35,202 bases of DNA from Gammaproteobacteria bacterium (GTDB lineage Bacteria > Pseudomonadota > Gammaproteobacteria > Burkholderiales > Gallionellaceae), in assembly GCA_018819205.1 (NCBI GenBank), contig JAHJQE010000034.1, positions 1-35,202 on the forward strand, written 5' to 3'. The translations under genes were made by a program, and so were the position numbers. Below are positions 1-7,806 of the stretch, piece after piece. Positions within the stretch are counted from its first letter, which is position 1, and each line of letters begins with the position of its first letter. A model generated the notes under the pieces. It saw only the letters and a program-made list of their open reading frames with translations, had not been told where the DNA came from and ran no database searches.

Positions 1-926
1 AGTTTCTCCAGATGGACACCGTCGTGCTGAGGATATATCTGCCAGATGAAAGGCTTGCCCGCCCATTGCGCCCGCACGCAGGAATCCTCGCCGCGCACGA
101 AGTTGACATCGCAGGCCCACAGCAGCCGGTCGTATTCCGGCTGTTCGACGAACGGCAGCACATGCACGGTCAAGCTGCCGCTCTGCCAGACCTCACCCGC
201 CTGCCCGTGCGCATGGCCGAAGAAGGCAGCAACCTGCGGCAAGGCGCGCCCTTCCGGCAACAGACAGCGCAGCGGGGAAGTCCCCTTCGCCCAAGCCTGC
301 AGCAACGGCGCGATGGCAGCATTCTCATAGCTGAACAGCGATACGCGCAGCTCCCCCGCCTGCCGTAGCGGCGGCACTCCCAGCCCTTGCCAGTAGCGCG
401 CCTGCATCGCCGCATCCGCACGGAAGGCGTCGCGTTGCGCCAGCAAGCCGTGTTCGATCAACAAGCCGCCCGTTCTGACGGTGAAACCCGGAAAAAAGAA
501 ATGCTTGGTCAACGGCAGTTGCGGATGCGGCGAAGGGAGTTGGTGATGCGTCTCCACCCAATCTTCCGCACTTAGATATTCCAGATTGAGCCAGACGGGC
601 TTGCGCTCCCGCGCCGCCATCGCTGCGATATAGCTTTCCGGCAGTTTGCAGGCGAACGCGCCGATCACCAGCTCCGCCGGGATGAGCTCAGGCATGTCCG
701 CCGTCCATCGCCCTATCTCGACACTGCGACACGTCTGCCGCGACAGGGCGGCATCCAGTTCCGGCAACATCCTGCCGAAGCTGCGCAGGTCATCCACCCA
801 CAAGCGCACCGCCAGCCCCTGCTCGTTCGCCAGCTGACGCGCCAGTCGCCAACACACGCCGATGTCGCCGTAGTTGTCTACTACGGCGCAGAAAATGTCG
901 CAACTGCGAGGAAAGTCCTCCTTCAT
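1..926 (-). CDS. earP: EF-P arginine 32 rhamnosyltransferase EarP (partial, C-terminus beyond window edge)
   Basis: Translating the minus strand from the ATG at 926 gives an open frame to base 1 with no stop, about 308 codons. EarP transfers rhamnose from dTDP-rhamnose to Arg32 of elongation factor P, which helps ribosomes through polyproline stretches. Family marks are visible: an N-terminal VVDNYGDIGVCWRLA segment (Asp17 and Asp21, the region of the catalytic Asp residues), a CDVNFVRGEDS segment near the C-terminal sugar-nucleotide domain, and KPFIWQIYPQHDGVHLEK at the window edge. The usual family length is roughly 370-390 residues, so the last 60-80 are missing here. The start lies 2 nt after the rlmJ stop, so the two genes are probably cotranscribed. 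In many betaproteobacteria efp follows earP; it would lie outside this window. No frameshift was seen. Confidence 0.93.
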   Translation of the reverse strand, partial: MKEDFPRSCDIFCAVVDNYGDIGVCWRLARQLANEQGLAVRLWVDDLRSFGRMLPELDAALSRQTCRSVEIGRWTADMPELIPAELVIGAFACKLPESYIAAMAARERKPVWLNLEYLSAEDWVETHHQLPSPHPQLPLTKHFFFPGFTVRTGGLLIEHGLLAQRDAFRADAAMQARYWQGLGVPPLRQAGELRVSLFSYENAAIAPLLQAWAKGTSPLRCLLPEGRALPQVAAFFGHAHGQAGEVWQSGSLTVHVLPFVEQPEYDRLLWACDVNFVRGEDSCVRAQWAGKPFIWQIYPQHDGVHLEK

Positions 927-928
927 GT

Positions 929-1774
929 CTATGCCGCCTGCTGCTCCAACACGAAGCGCGCGCCGGCATCCTGCCCCAGCAGCGCGACCAGCCTGGGCAT
1001 CACTTCCTGTAAGGTGGCATGCAGTGTCCAAGGCGGATTGAGCACGAACATGCCGCTGCCATGCATACCAAAGCCGTCTTCTGCGGGCGTCTGCACATGC
1101 AGCGCGACATGCAGCCAGCCCTTCACCGGCAGGCGTTTCAACTTGTCGGGTAGCCGCTCTGCTTCTTCACGCTGCAGACATGGATACCACACGGCGTAGG
1201 TACCGGTGGCGAATCGTTTCAGCCCTTCCTGCAAGGCATCAACCACACGCTTGTAGTCTTGCTTCTCCTCATAGGGAGGATCGATCAGCACCAGCGCACG
1301 GCGCGGCGGAGGCGGCAACAAGGCCTTAAGTGCGGCGAAGCCGTCGGACTTCTGCACCATCACTTGTTTGTCGTGCGCGATGAAGTTCTCCGTCAGGAAC
1401 TCGTAATCGGACGGATGCAATTCGAACAGGCGCAATCGGTCCTGCTCGCGCAGCAGCATCTGCGACACCAGCGGCGAACCGGGATAGAGCTTCAGCCTGC
1501 CTTCCGGATTGATTCGCTTCACCAGCGCGACATACTCTGCCAGCGCAGGCGGCAAACCCTTGGCGTCCCACAGACGCGCGATGCCGCTTTCGTATTCCGC
1601 GTTCTTCGCGGCATAACCGCTGAGTAGCTCGTAACATCCCGCCCCGGCATGCGTGTCGATGACCCAGTAGGGTTTGTCTTTCTGCGCAAGATATTGCAGC
1701 AACTGCATCTGCACGAAATGTTTCAGCACATCGGCATGGTTGCCGGCGTGGAAGGCGTGGCGATAACTCAGCAT
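929..1774 (-). CDS. rlmJ: 23S rRNA (adenine(2030)-N6)-methyltransferase RlmJ
   Basis: This 281-residue protein starts with MLSYRHAFHAGNHADVLKH, the N-terminal signature of RlmJ (formerly YhiR/ComJ), and carries the LIDPPYE motif IV of N6-adenine methyltransferases, where the Asp-Pro-Pro-Tyr tetrad holds the target adenine. The family uses S-adenosylmethionine to methylate A2030 of 23S rRNA. The length matches the family (about 280). It begins 24 nt after the second ABC permease and ends 2 nt before earP, so it probably shares their transcript. A possible weak ribosome-binding site (GGTAAAGAA) precedes the ATG. The link to the exporter genes is positional only. I am confident of the family. 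Confidence 0.95.
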   Translation of the reverse strand: MLSYRHAFHAGNHADVLKHFVQMQLLQYLAQKDKPYWVIDTHAGAGCYELLSGYAAKNAEYESGIARLWDAKGLPPALAEYVALVKRINPEGRLKLYPGSPLVSQMLLREQDRLRLFELHPSDYEFLTENFIAHDKQVMVQKSDGFAALKALLPPPPRRALVLIDPPYEEKQDYKRVVDALQEGLKRFATGTYAVWYPCLQREEAERLPDKLKRLPVKGWLHVALHVQTPAEDGFGMHGSGMFVLNPPWTLHATLQEVMPRLVALLGQDAGARFVLEQQAA

Positions 1775-1798
1775 GGTTCTTTACCGGGGAAAGGAGCG

Positions 1799-2998
1799 CT
1801 ATTCTGCATGCAAAGCTTCGACCGGGTCGAGTTTTGCCGCGTGCATGGCGGGCACCACACCGGCCGCAAGGCCGATGGTGACGGCGGTGAGTTCGGCCAA
1901 TGCAGCGAATATCCACGGTGTATGTACCGGTAACGCAGGCACCAGCAGATGCAGGCCCTGTGCGATGCCGATACCGATCAGCAAACCGAGCACTCCGCCT
2001 AAGGCAGAGAGCATCATGGCCTCACCCAAGAACAGCACCAGCACTTGCTGTTGGCGTGCACCGAGCGCGCGCAACAGGCCGATCTCCGCGGTGCGCTCGG
2101 TGACGGCCATGGTCATGATAGTGAGGATGCCGACCGCGCCGACCAGCAAGGAGATAGCGCCGAGTGCGCCAACAGCGAAGGTGAGGATGCTCAATACCGA
2201 CCCCAGCACCTCCAGCGCCTCTTCCTGCGAGATGATGGTGAAATCCTCCCGTCCGTGGCGTTCGATCATACGGTTCTTGATGTGGCGGATGACCACTTCC
2301 GCATCCACATCCGCGCGATAACTGACATTGACCTCCATCAAGCCCGGCCGATTGAGCAGTTCCATCGCACGCGCGGCAGGGATGAACACGGCATCGTCCA
2401 TATCCATGCCGAGGATCTGCCCCTTGGACTCCATCACGCCGACCACGCGATAACGTTGCCCACCGACGCGCAGATACTGTCCAAGCGGATTGACGTCACC
2501 AAACAACTCCAGCTGGATCTTGGAGCCGATCACCGCCTGTGCGCGGGCTTGTTCGTCATCGGCATCGGTCCAGAAGCTGCCGCTCTGCACCTTCATGGTG
2601 AAAGCCTTGCTGAAGTCCCGCCCTTCACCCAGCACCATGGTGCGACGCGTGCGGCCCTGATAGCGGACTTCTGCATTGCCCACCAAGCCGGGGATGACAT
2701 ATTCCACATAGGGCAGTCGGCGCAAAGCATCTGCATCTTCCAGCGTGATTGGCCGTGATGAGCCGAAGATGCCGACGTTGCCGCCCTGCGTCTGCGTCTT
2801 GCCCGGCTGCACGCTGATGATGTTGGTGCCGAACTGGGAGAATTCCTGCAGCACGAACTGGTGCAAGCCTTCGCCGATGGAAGTGAGCAGGATGACGGCT
2901 GCTATACCGATGGCGATGCCCAGCCCGGTCAGGAAGCTGCGCATGCGATAGGTGAGGAAACTGGAGGAAGTCAGCGTAACCAGGTCGCGCAAGTACAT
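1799..2998 (-). CDS. ABC transporter permease, MacB/FtsX type (second of pair)
   Basis: A 399-residue permease. I place the start at the ATG at 2998 (MYLRDLVTLTSSS), which has GGGGAG five bases upstream and sits 2 nt after the stop of the preceding permease; a longer frame to 3115 would run deep into that gene. Layout is that of MacB permeases: one transmembrane helix near residues 18-40 (RSFLTGLGIAIGIAAVILL), a MacB_PCD periplasmic core of roughly 230 residues, then three helices in the last 130 residues (FtsX-like domain). MacB-type permeases do not form a channel across the inner membrane. They couple cytoplasmic ATP hydrolysis to periplasmic movements that drive substrates out through an adaptor and an outer-membrane duct. 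It is the paralogue of the gene just upstream and probably forms a heterodimer with it. Confidence 0.88.
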   Translation of the reverse strand: MYLRDLVTLTSSSFLTYRMRSFLTGLGIAIGIAAVILLTSIGEGLHQFVLQEFSQFGTNIISVQPGKTQTQGGNVGIFGSSRPITLEDADALRRLPYVEYVIPGLVGNAEVRYQGRTRRTMVLGEGRDFSKAFTMKVQSGSFWTDADDEQARAQAVIGSKIQLELFGDVNPLGQYLRVGGQRYRVVGVMESKGQILGMDMDDAVFIPAARAMELLNRPGLMEVNVSYRADVDAEVVIRHIKNRMIERHGREDFTIISQEEALEVLGSVLSILTFAVGALGAISLLVGAVGILTIMTMAVTERTAEIGLLRALGARQQQVLVLFLGEAMMLSALGGVLGLLIGIGIAQGLHLLVPALPVHTPWIFAALAELTAVTIGLAAGVVPAMHAAKLDPVEALHAE

Positions 2999-3000
2999 AA

Positions 3001-4209
3001 CTATCTCCCCGCCAGTGCCGCGACCGGATCGAGCCGGGCAGCTCGACGCGCCGGCCACACGCTGAACAGGATGCCGGTACCCAACGCGGTGGCGCAGGCG
3101 GCGACCACCGCCCACCAGGGCGGCGCGACCGGCAGACTGGGATATATCTGCCCGATGATGAAACTGCCGCCGTAGCCGAGCAGCAACCCCGCCAGACTGC
3201 CGATACCGGACAGCAATGCCGCCTCGGCGAAGAACAGGTGGCGGATCTGCCTGCCCGGCGCCCCCAGCGCCTTGAGCAGGCCGATCTCCTTCACGCGCTG
3301 TGCCACGGCGATCAGCATCACGTTCATGATCAGCACGCCCGCCACGGCCAGACTGATCGCCGCGATACCGCCCACCGCCATGGTCAGTGCACCGAGGATG
3401 CGATCGAACGTCTGCAGGATCGCATCCTGCGTGATGACGGTCACGTCGCGTTCCCCGCTGTGGCGCTCGACCAGGATGGCTTCGGCTTCCTTCGTGACCT
3501 TCTCGATGACATCGCGGTGCTTCGCTTCGATCAGGATGCGGAACAGACCGGAGGTGTTGAAAAGTTGATGCGACGCAGCGACCGGGATGATGACCAGTTC
3601 ATCGGTACGCATACCCATCGATTCCCCCTGCGAAGCCAGGACACCGATGACACGGAAGCGACGGTCGCCCAGGCGCACCCATTGACCGACCGCGTTCTCG
3701 TTACCGAACAGCTCGCGCTTCATCTGGTTCCCCAGCACGCACACCGAGCTGGCATCGTGGATATCGCCCGGCGGCAGGAACCGGCCGAGCGCCATCTCCA
3801 TATGGCGCACATCCAGCAGGTCGGATGTTGAACCCAGCACGACCACCTCACGGTTGAGCGCACCGCGCGATAACGTCGCGGAGCCGACAGTGAGCGGTGC
3901 AAAGCGTTTGATGACCGAACTCCGCCGCAAAGCCAGCGCATCGTCGAGCGTGATGTCGCGCGGCGTCTGCCCCGACATCAGGCCGGGGCCGACACCTGCC
4001 GTCTCGGTACGACCGGGCAGCACGATGACGAGATTGGTTCCGAGTGAGGCGAACTGCTCGATCACATAACGCCGCGCGCCCTCCCCCAGCGCGGTCAGCA
4101 CCACCACTGCCGCCACACCGATGGACATCGCCAGCATCATCAGCACAGTGCGGGTTGGGCTGCCACGCAGGCTGCCGGAGGCGAACTGCAGCGTATCGGT
4201 CAGTCTCAC
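3001..4209 (-). CDS. ABC transporter permease, MacB/FtsX type (first of pair)
   Basis: A 402-residue paralogue of the downstream permease: N-terminal helix (about residues 22-42, TVLMMLAMSIGVAAVVVLTAL), a periplasmic MacB_PCD region, and C-terminal FtsX-like helices near residues 275-300, 325-350 and 365-390. The start is a GTG whose last two bases overlap the TGA of the ATPase gene (GTGA), a layout typical of translational coupling. The stop TAG is followed 2 nt later by the ATG of the second permease. Tight coupling of one ATPase and two non-identical permeases suggests a heterodimeric transporter. Substrate is unknown: MacB relatives export macrolides, peptides, siderophores, enterotoxin or lipoproteins, and nothing in the sequence chooses between them. 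Confidence 0.88.
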   Translation of the reverse strand: MRLTDTLQFASGSLRGSPTRTVLMMLAMSIGVAAVVVLTALGEGARRYVIEQFASLGTNLVIVLPGRTETAGVGPGLMSGQTPRDITLDDALALRRSSVIKRFAPLTVGSATLSRGALNREVVVLGSTSDLLDVRHMEMALGRFLPPGDIHDASSVCVLGNQMKRELFGNENAVGQWVRLGDRRFRVIGVLASQGESMGMRTDELVIIPVAASHQLFNTSGLFRILIEAKHRDVIEKVTKEAEAILVERHSGERDVTVITQDAILQTFDRILGALTMAVGGIAAISLAVAGVLIMNVMLIAVAQRVKEIGLLKALGAPGRQIRHLFFAEAALLSGIGSLAGLLLGYGGSFIIGQIYPSLPVAPPWWAVVAACATALGTGILFSVWPARRAARLDPVAALAGR

Positions 4210-4886
4210 GGGGTTTGTCGTTCGTCGGAAAGGATGCGGCCGTCCAGCATATGGATCTGGCGATGGGCGCGCGCGCCGATCTCGGCATCGTGCGTCACCA
4301 GCACCAGCGTGATGCCCTGCGCCAGCAAACCTTCCAGCAACTTGAGCACCTCCCAGCCCGTGGCCTGATCGAGATTTCCGGTCGGCTCGTCCGCCAGCAA
4401 CACGGTGGGGTTCATCACGGTGGCTCGTGCGATGGCCACGCGCTGACGCTGGCCACCGGAGAGCTGGTCTGGCCTGTGGTCGGCGCGATCCGATAAACCG
4501 TAGTTCTGCATCAGCACCTGCACACGCGCTCTTCTTTCCTCGACGGGAATGCCCGCCAGGATCATCGGCAGCTCGACGTTCTGCGCAGCGGTCAGGCGCG
4601 GCACCAGATGGAAAGACTGGAACACGAAGCCGATCTTCTCGCGCCGCACACGTGCCAGCTGTTCATCGTTCAGATCAGTGACGTTGCCGCTATCCAGCAA
4701 GTAGGTGCCCAAGTTCGGACGATCCAGCAGGCCGAGCATGTTGAGCATGGTGGACTTGCCTGAGCCGGACGGCCCCATGATGGAGATGTATTCACCCGCA
4801 CCGAAACTGAGGTTGATGTCACGTAATGCCTCGACCTTCTGGTCGCCGACGATGAAAGTGCGGCAGACGTTTTGCAGCTCAATCAT
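4206..4886 (-). CDS. ABC transporter ATP-binding protein (LolD/MacB type)
   Basis: A 226-residue nucleotide-binding subunit with all functional motifs: Walker A GPSGSGKST (residues 38-46), Q-loop Gln90 (FVFQSFHLVPRLT), signature LSGGQ (142-146), Walker B LLADE (163-167) followed by PTGNLD, and the H-loop VTHD. The FHLVPRLTAAQNVELP stretch is typical of the LolD/MacB/FtsE group. In classical MacB this domain is fused to the permease; here it is a stand-alone protein, as in YknY- or LolD-type systems. The ATG overlaps the adaptor stop (ATGA) and its own TGA overlaps the permease start (GTGA), so the subunits are probably made in step. The next two genes are its membrane partners. Confidence 0.94.
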   Translation of the reverse strand: MIELQNVCRTFIVGDQKVEALRDINLSFGAGEYISIMGPSGSGKSTMLNMLGLLDRPNLGTYLLDSGNVTDLNDEQLARVRREKIGFVFQSFHLVPRLTAAQNVELPMILAGIPVEERRARVQVLMQNYGLSDRADHRPDQLSGGQRQRVAIARATVMNPTVLLADEPTGNLDQATGWEVLKLLEGLLAQGITLVLVTHDAEIGARAHRQIHMLDGRILSDERQTP

Positions 4887-6067
4887 GGTGCGGCAGGTTT
4901 GGCGGCTTCCGGTTGAACGCTGACGCCGGCCTTCACCCCATTGCGATCCAGGGAGAGCACGATGCGGTCTCCTTCGGACAGGCCACCAGCCACTTCCACA
5001 TATTCCCAGTTAGACAAGCCCGTGGTGATCTCGCGCTCTTCCAGCACACCTTTATCGCCATAGCGCAGGACGCGGCCACCTTCCAGCAAAGCCTGCGTGG
5101 GGATACGCAATACCTGCTGCCGCGTGTCATGGATGATCTCCACATCGGCGCTGTAACCGACCAGCAGATCATCCTTCTCGGCCAGCTTGTCGAACTCGAC
5201 CTCCACCTCGACGGTGCGCGCCTGTTTCTCCAGATCGAGCACGTAAGGCGCGATGCGTCGCACCTTGCCGCTGAAGGTGCGGCCCTTGATGGCATCCAGC
5301 GTGATGCGGCTGATCTGCCCGACCTTGAGCTTGGAGGCATCCACCTCATCGATCGGCGCACTGACATACATACAGCTATCGTCGATCAGATCGATAGCCG
5401 GTATGGTCAGGATACCCGGTGGGGACGGGGTCGCGTACTCGCCCAGTTCACCACTGATGTCGGCCACGATGCCATCGAACGGCGCCCGCAACACCATGCG
5501 TTCCAGCCCGGCACGGGCGACCTTGATTCGGGAACGGCTCTGTTCGACGTCCCCGTTCGCCGAAGTGCACGCGGATTGTTTCGCGGAAGCCTCAGTCATG
5601 GCGCGATCGAGTTGCTGAACCGAGATGAAACCCTTGTCACGCAGCTCCCTGGAACGCACGGCATCGCGCTGCGCGGCATCCGCCAGCGTGCAGATCTCCT
5701 GCACGCGCGACAGGGCGACTTTGAGTTGCTCCTGCGCAAGGACCTCCTGCGCATGCAGGTCGTTGTCCCACAATTCGAGCAAGACTTGCCCTTCCTTCAC
5801 CCTTTCGCCCTTCTTCACCTGCAACTTGGCGATCTGCCCGCCGGCGGAAGGCGACATCTTGGCGCGACGACAGGCGTTCACCGTACCAGCACGCGTGTTG
5901 CTGACCGAGGCTTCCACCACACCCCGCTCGACTTTGTACAAAACGACTGGTATCGGCTTGGCGTGCGGATAGAACAGGAAGACTGCCGCGAGCAGAAGGC
6001 CTGCCGTAACGGCGATGACGATCTTTTTTCGGAGGGAAGGATGCGAACCGGAAGTCGGTAAGGACAT
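4883..6067 (-). CDS. Periplasmic adaptor subunit (MacA/HlyD family) of an ABC exporter
   Basis: A 394-residue membrane-fusion protein. A cytoplasmic start (MSLPTSGSHPSLRKK) is followed by one transmembrane anchor (about residues 15-33). Then come the first half of a lipoyl/barrel-sandwich domain (GGQIAKLQVKKGERVKEGQVL), a predicted coiled-coil hairpin rich in Ala/Glu/Gln/Arg (about 105-190), the second lipoyl half (LRAPFDGIVADISGELGEY), and a beta-barrel and membrane-proximal region to the end. An AGGAG ribosome-binding site lies about 6 nt before the ATG. Such adaptors bridge a MacB-type inner-membrane transporter to a TolC-like outer-membrane channel; no TolC gene is visible here. It is the first gene of the exporter operon and starts only 39 nt after the tRNA-Thr gene. 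Confidence 0.92.
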   Translation of the reverse strand: MSLPTSGSHPSLRKKIVIAVTAGLLLAAVFLFYPHAKPIPVVLYKVERGVVEASVSNTRAGTVNACRRAKMSPSAGGQIAKLQVKKGERVKEGQVLLELWDNDLHAQEVLAQEQLKVALSRVQEICTLADAAQRDAVRSRELRDKGFISVQQLDRAMTEASAKQSACTSANGDVEQSRSRIKVARAGLERMVLRAPFDGIVADISGELGEYATPSPPGILTIPAIDLIDDSCMYVSAPIDEVDASKLKVGQISRITLDAIKGRTFSGKVRRIAPYVLDLEKQARTVEVEVEFDKLAEKDDLLVGYSADVEIIHDTRQQVLRIPTQALLEGGRVLRYGDKGVLEEREITTGLSNWEYVEVAGGLSEGDRIVLSLDRNGVKAGVSVQPEAAKPAAP

Positions 6068-6106
6068 TGATACTCCTGACTGTTCGCCACGAAATAGCGA
6101 GAGAAA

Positions 6107-6182
6107 TGGTGCCGATGACCGGGATCGAACTGGTGACCTACGCGTTACGAGTGCGTTGCTCTACCAACTGAGCTACATCGGC
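6107..6182 (-). tRNA. tRNA-Thr (anticodon CGU), CCA encoded
   Basis: The reverse complement folds as a standard cloverleaf. The acceptor stem is GCCGATG/CATCGGC with discriminator A and an encoded CCA (6107-6109). The D arm is GCTC-AGTTGGTA-GAGC, the anticodon loop CTCGTAA (anticodon CGT in DNA, reading ACG), and the T arm carries TTCGATC. It closely resembles enterobacterial tRNA-Thr(CGU). The anticodon stem (ACGCA/CGCGT) has an A-C mismatch at the loop-closing 31-39 pair and is otherwise paired. It is the only tRNA I find in the window. Confidence 0.96.
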
Positions 6183-6194
6183 ATTCCGGCGCGG

Positions 6195-6224
6195 ATTATA
6201 AGCGGATAGCTCTCGCACGGGCAA
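6195..6224 (-). promoter_or_regulatory. Sigma-70-type promoter of tRNA-Thr
   Basis: On the minus strand: -35 TTGCCC (6219-6224), an 18-nt spacer, and a perfect -10 TATAAT (6195-6200). A GC-rich discriminator (CCGCGCC) follows, which places the transcription start near 6188, about 6 nt before the mature tRNA 5' end. A GC-rich discriminator is typical of stable-RNA promoters under stringent (ppGpp/DksA) control; that regulation is inferred. The promoter fits into the gap between the thiO stop and the tRNA. Confidence 0.75.
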
Positions 6225-6227
6225 CGA

Positions 6228-7262
6228 CTAACGCCAGCGGTAAGGCGCGACATCAAGCGATTGAGGCCTGTCGAAAATCCTGTTGAGCAGCACCTCGGCA
6301 CTGGCAGGTGCCATGGTTACACCGTAGCGGAAGTGCCCACCGTTGATATACAGATTCTCCAACGCAGGATGACGGTCTATGGTCGGGATGTTTCCCTCAG
6401 AACCGGGACGCAAGCCCGCCCAATGTCGCACGACAGGCATGCCCTGCAAAGCCGGCAACAACACAACAGCGCGCTGCAGCATAGTTTCGCGCGCCGCCTC
6501 CGTCGTGGATTTATCGAAGCCAACATCCTCCAGCGTACTGCCGATCAACAGATGACCATCCTTGCGGGGGATGAAATACAGATCGCCCTGCAGCAGGATG
6601 TGCGGCAACGGCGGTACATCGAATTTGAACAACAGCATTTGCCCGCGGATGGGTTTGATATCCAGCTGTTGCGCATGCTCGCCCAGCAAGGCCTTGCTCC
6701 AGGCACCGGCCGTCAGCACATAGTCATCAGCCTGGAATTCCCCTTGACTGGTGCGTACATACCTCACACTGCCCGCTTGCGCTTCAATTCCCAGCACCTC
6801 GCACTGCTCCACGATACGCCCGCCAAGCTGCAGCACCCGCTCGCGCATGGCATGCAACAAACGTGGATTGCGAACCTGTGCGATCTCCGGCAGAAAGATC
6901 GAATCGCCGATTAGCTCGTAACGCATACCGTGCGCCTCACACCAGTCGACTGCAGCTTTCAGATTGAACGGCAGCAACACCTTCATTCCACAGCGCAGAT
7001 ACTCGGTATCCACCCCGGTCTCGGCAGTCAGCTCAGAGGTAAAACCCTCGAAACGAGCCATTCCCTGCAAGGCCAAACTTGTGACCTCGTCCCGATAGTC
7101 CCAGGGACACAACGGCGACATGATGCCGCCCCCCGCCCAAGATGCTTCCTGCCCCAACTCGCCACGCTCCAGCACCGTCACCCGGGCACCTGTTTGCAGC
7201 AACGCCTGGGCGCTTGCCAAACCGACCGCTCCTGCACCTATCACTATGAAATGTTTTGACAA
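6228..7262 (-). CDS. thiO: Glycine oxidase ThiO (FAD-dependent)
   Basis: A 344-residue FAD-dependent oxidoreductase of the DAO family. It starts with a Rossmann dinucleotide-binding motif (IVIGAGAVGLASAQ) and continues with LERGELGQEASWAGGGIMSPL, characteristic of ThiO. The conserved C-terminal NGGHFRYGVTMAP is the FAD-closing segment (GHFRxG). ThiO oxidises glycine to the imine (dehydroglycine) needed for the thiazole moiety of thiamine. The start is a TTG at 7262 supported by AGGAAG five bases upstream; no ATG in that region fits. The neighbouring thiazole genes (thiS, thiG) are not in this window. It is divergent from the pilin operon, with 115 nt between the two start codons. Confidence 0.92.
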   Translation of the reverse strand: MSKHFIVIGAGAVGLASAQALLQTGARVTVLERGELGQEASWAGGGIMSPLCPWDYRDEVTSLALQGMARFEGFTSELTAETGVDTEYLRCGMKVLLPFNLKAAVDWCEAHGMRYELIGDSIFLPEIAQVRNPRLLHAMRERVLQLGGRIVEQCEVLGIEAQAGSVRYVRTSQGEFQADDYVLTAGAWSKALLGEHAQQLDIKPIRGQMLLFKFDVPPLPHILLQGDLYFIPRKDGHLLIGSTLEDVGFDKSTTEAARETMLQRAVVLLPALQGMPVVRHWAGLRPGSEGNIPTIDRHPALENLYINGGHFRYGVTMAPASAEVLLNRIFDRPQSLDVAPYRWR

Positions 7263-7319
7263 ATCCGCTTCCTAAATCACGCCGTTAGTCTGAGAAAACT
7301 GCCACTCATCGGCAAATAC

Positions 7320-7335
7320 TGGCATCGCGCGAGCT
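7320..7335 (+). promoter_or_regulatory. Possible sigma-54 (-24/-12) element upstream of pilE
   Basis: The sequence TGGCATCGCGCGAGCT contains GG at 7321-7322 and GC at 7333-7334 separated by exactly 10 nt, the invariant spacing of sigma-54 promoters. The -24 box (TGGCA) matches well; the -12 box has GA where TT is preferred. It lies about 40 nt before the pilE start. Some pilin genes use sigma-54 with PilR, but minor-pilin operons often do not, so this is only a candidate. Confidence 0.3.
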
Positions 7336-7377
7336 GCTGCCTTATTTTTGCCACACCCAACAATTCTGGAGAGCAGG

Positions 7378-7806
7378 ATGAAACAGCAGAGCGGCTTCAC
7401 ACTGGTTGAATTGATGATCGTCGTCATCGTCATAGGAATACTAGCATCCATCGCTATCCCCGCCTATCAGGACTACATCATTCGCGGCAAGTTGACCGAG
7501 GGTACTTCCGCCCTGGCCGATGCACGCGTCAAGATGGAGCAGTACTTCCAGGACAATCTGAAATATGGCGACGCAGGCGGAACGACCTGCCCGCCAACCA
7601 TAGCCTCTTCCAGCACTAATTTCGACTATAGCTGTAGCACCTCCGCCACCGACAAGTACACCATAACCGCCACCGGGAAAGCAGGCCTCAGCACGTTCAG
7701 CTATACCATCGACGAGACCAATACCAAAAAAACCATTGGTCTGAAAAGCGGCTGGGGCACCACACCGGCGAACTGCTGGATCACCAGCAAGGGGGGCACG
7801 TGCTAA
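7378..7806 (+). CDS. pilE: Type IV pilin-like protein PilE (minor pilin)
   Basis: A 142-residue prepilin. The ATG at 7378 follows a GGAGAGCAGG ribosome-binding site; a longer frame from 7348 would add ten residues ahead of the short class III leader. The leader MKQQSG is followed by the FTLVELMIVVIVIGILASIAIPAYQDYI helix, with Phe+1 after cleavage by PilD and Glu+5. The globular part carries two cysteine pairs, one near the middle (TTCPP...YSCST) and one at the C-terminus (CWITSKGGTC), which probably forms the D-region disulfide loop. Being first in a minor-pilin operon that ends in pilY1, it is more likely a priming-complex minor pilin than the major subunit. Confidence 0.88.
   Translation: MKQQSGFTLVELMIVVIVIGILASIAIPAYQDYIIRGKLTEGTSALADARVKMEQYFQDNLKYGDAGGTTCPPTIASSSTNFDYSCSTSATDKYTITATGKAGLSTFSYTIDETNTKKTIGLKSGWGTTPANCWITSKGGTC

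Noticed and set aside
3001-3115. Upstream extension of the second ABC permease to 3115
   Set aside because: It would overlap the first permease by 115 nt. The ATG at 2998 has a GGGGAG ribosome-binding site and matches the usual permease N-terminus.
4913-6061. 382-codon plus-strand frame opposite the adaptor gene
   Set aside because: Antisense shadow; the adaptor has a clear family signature and a ribosome-binding site.
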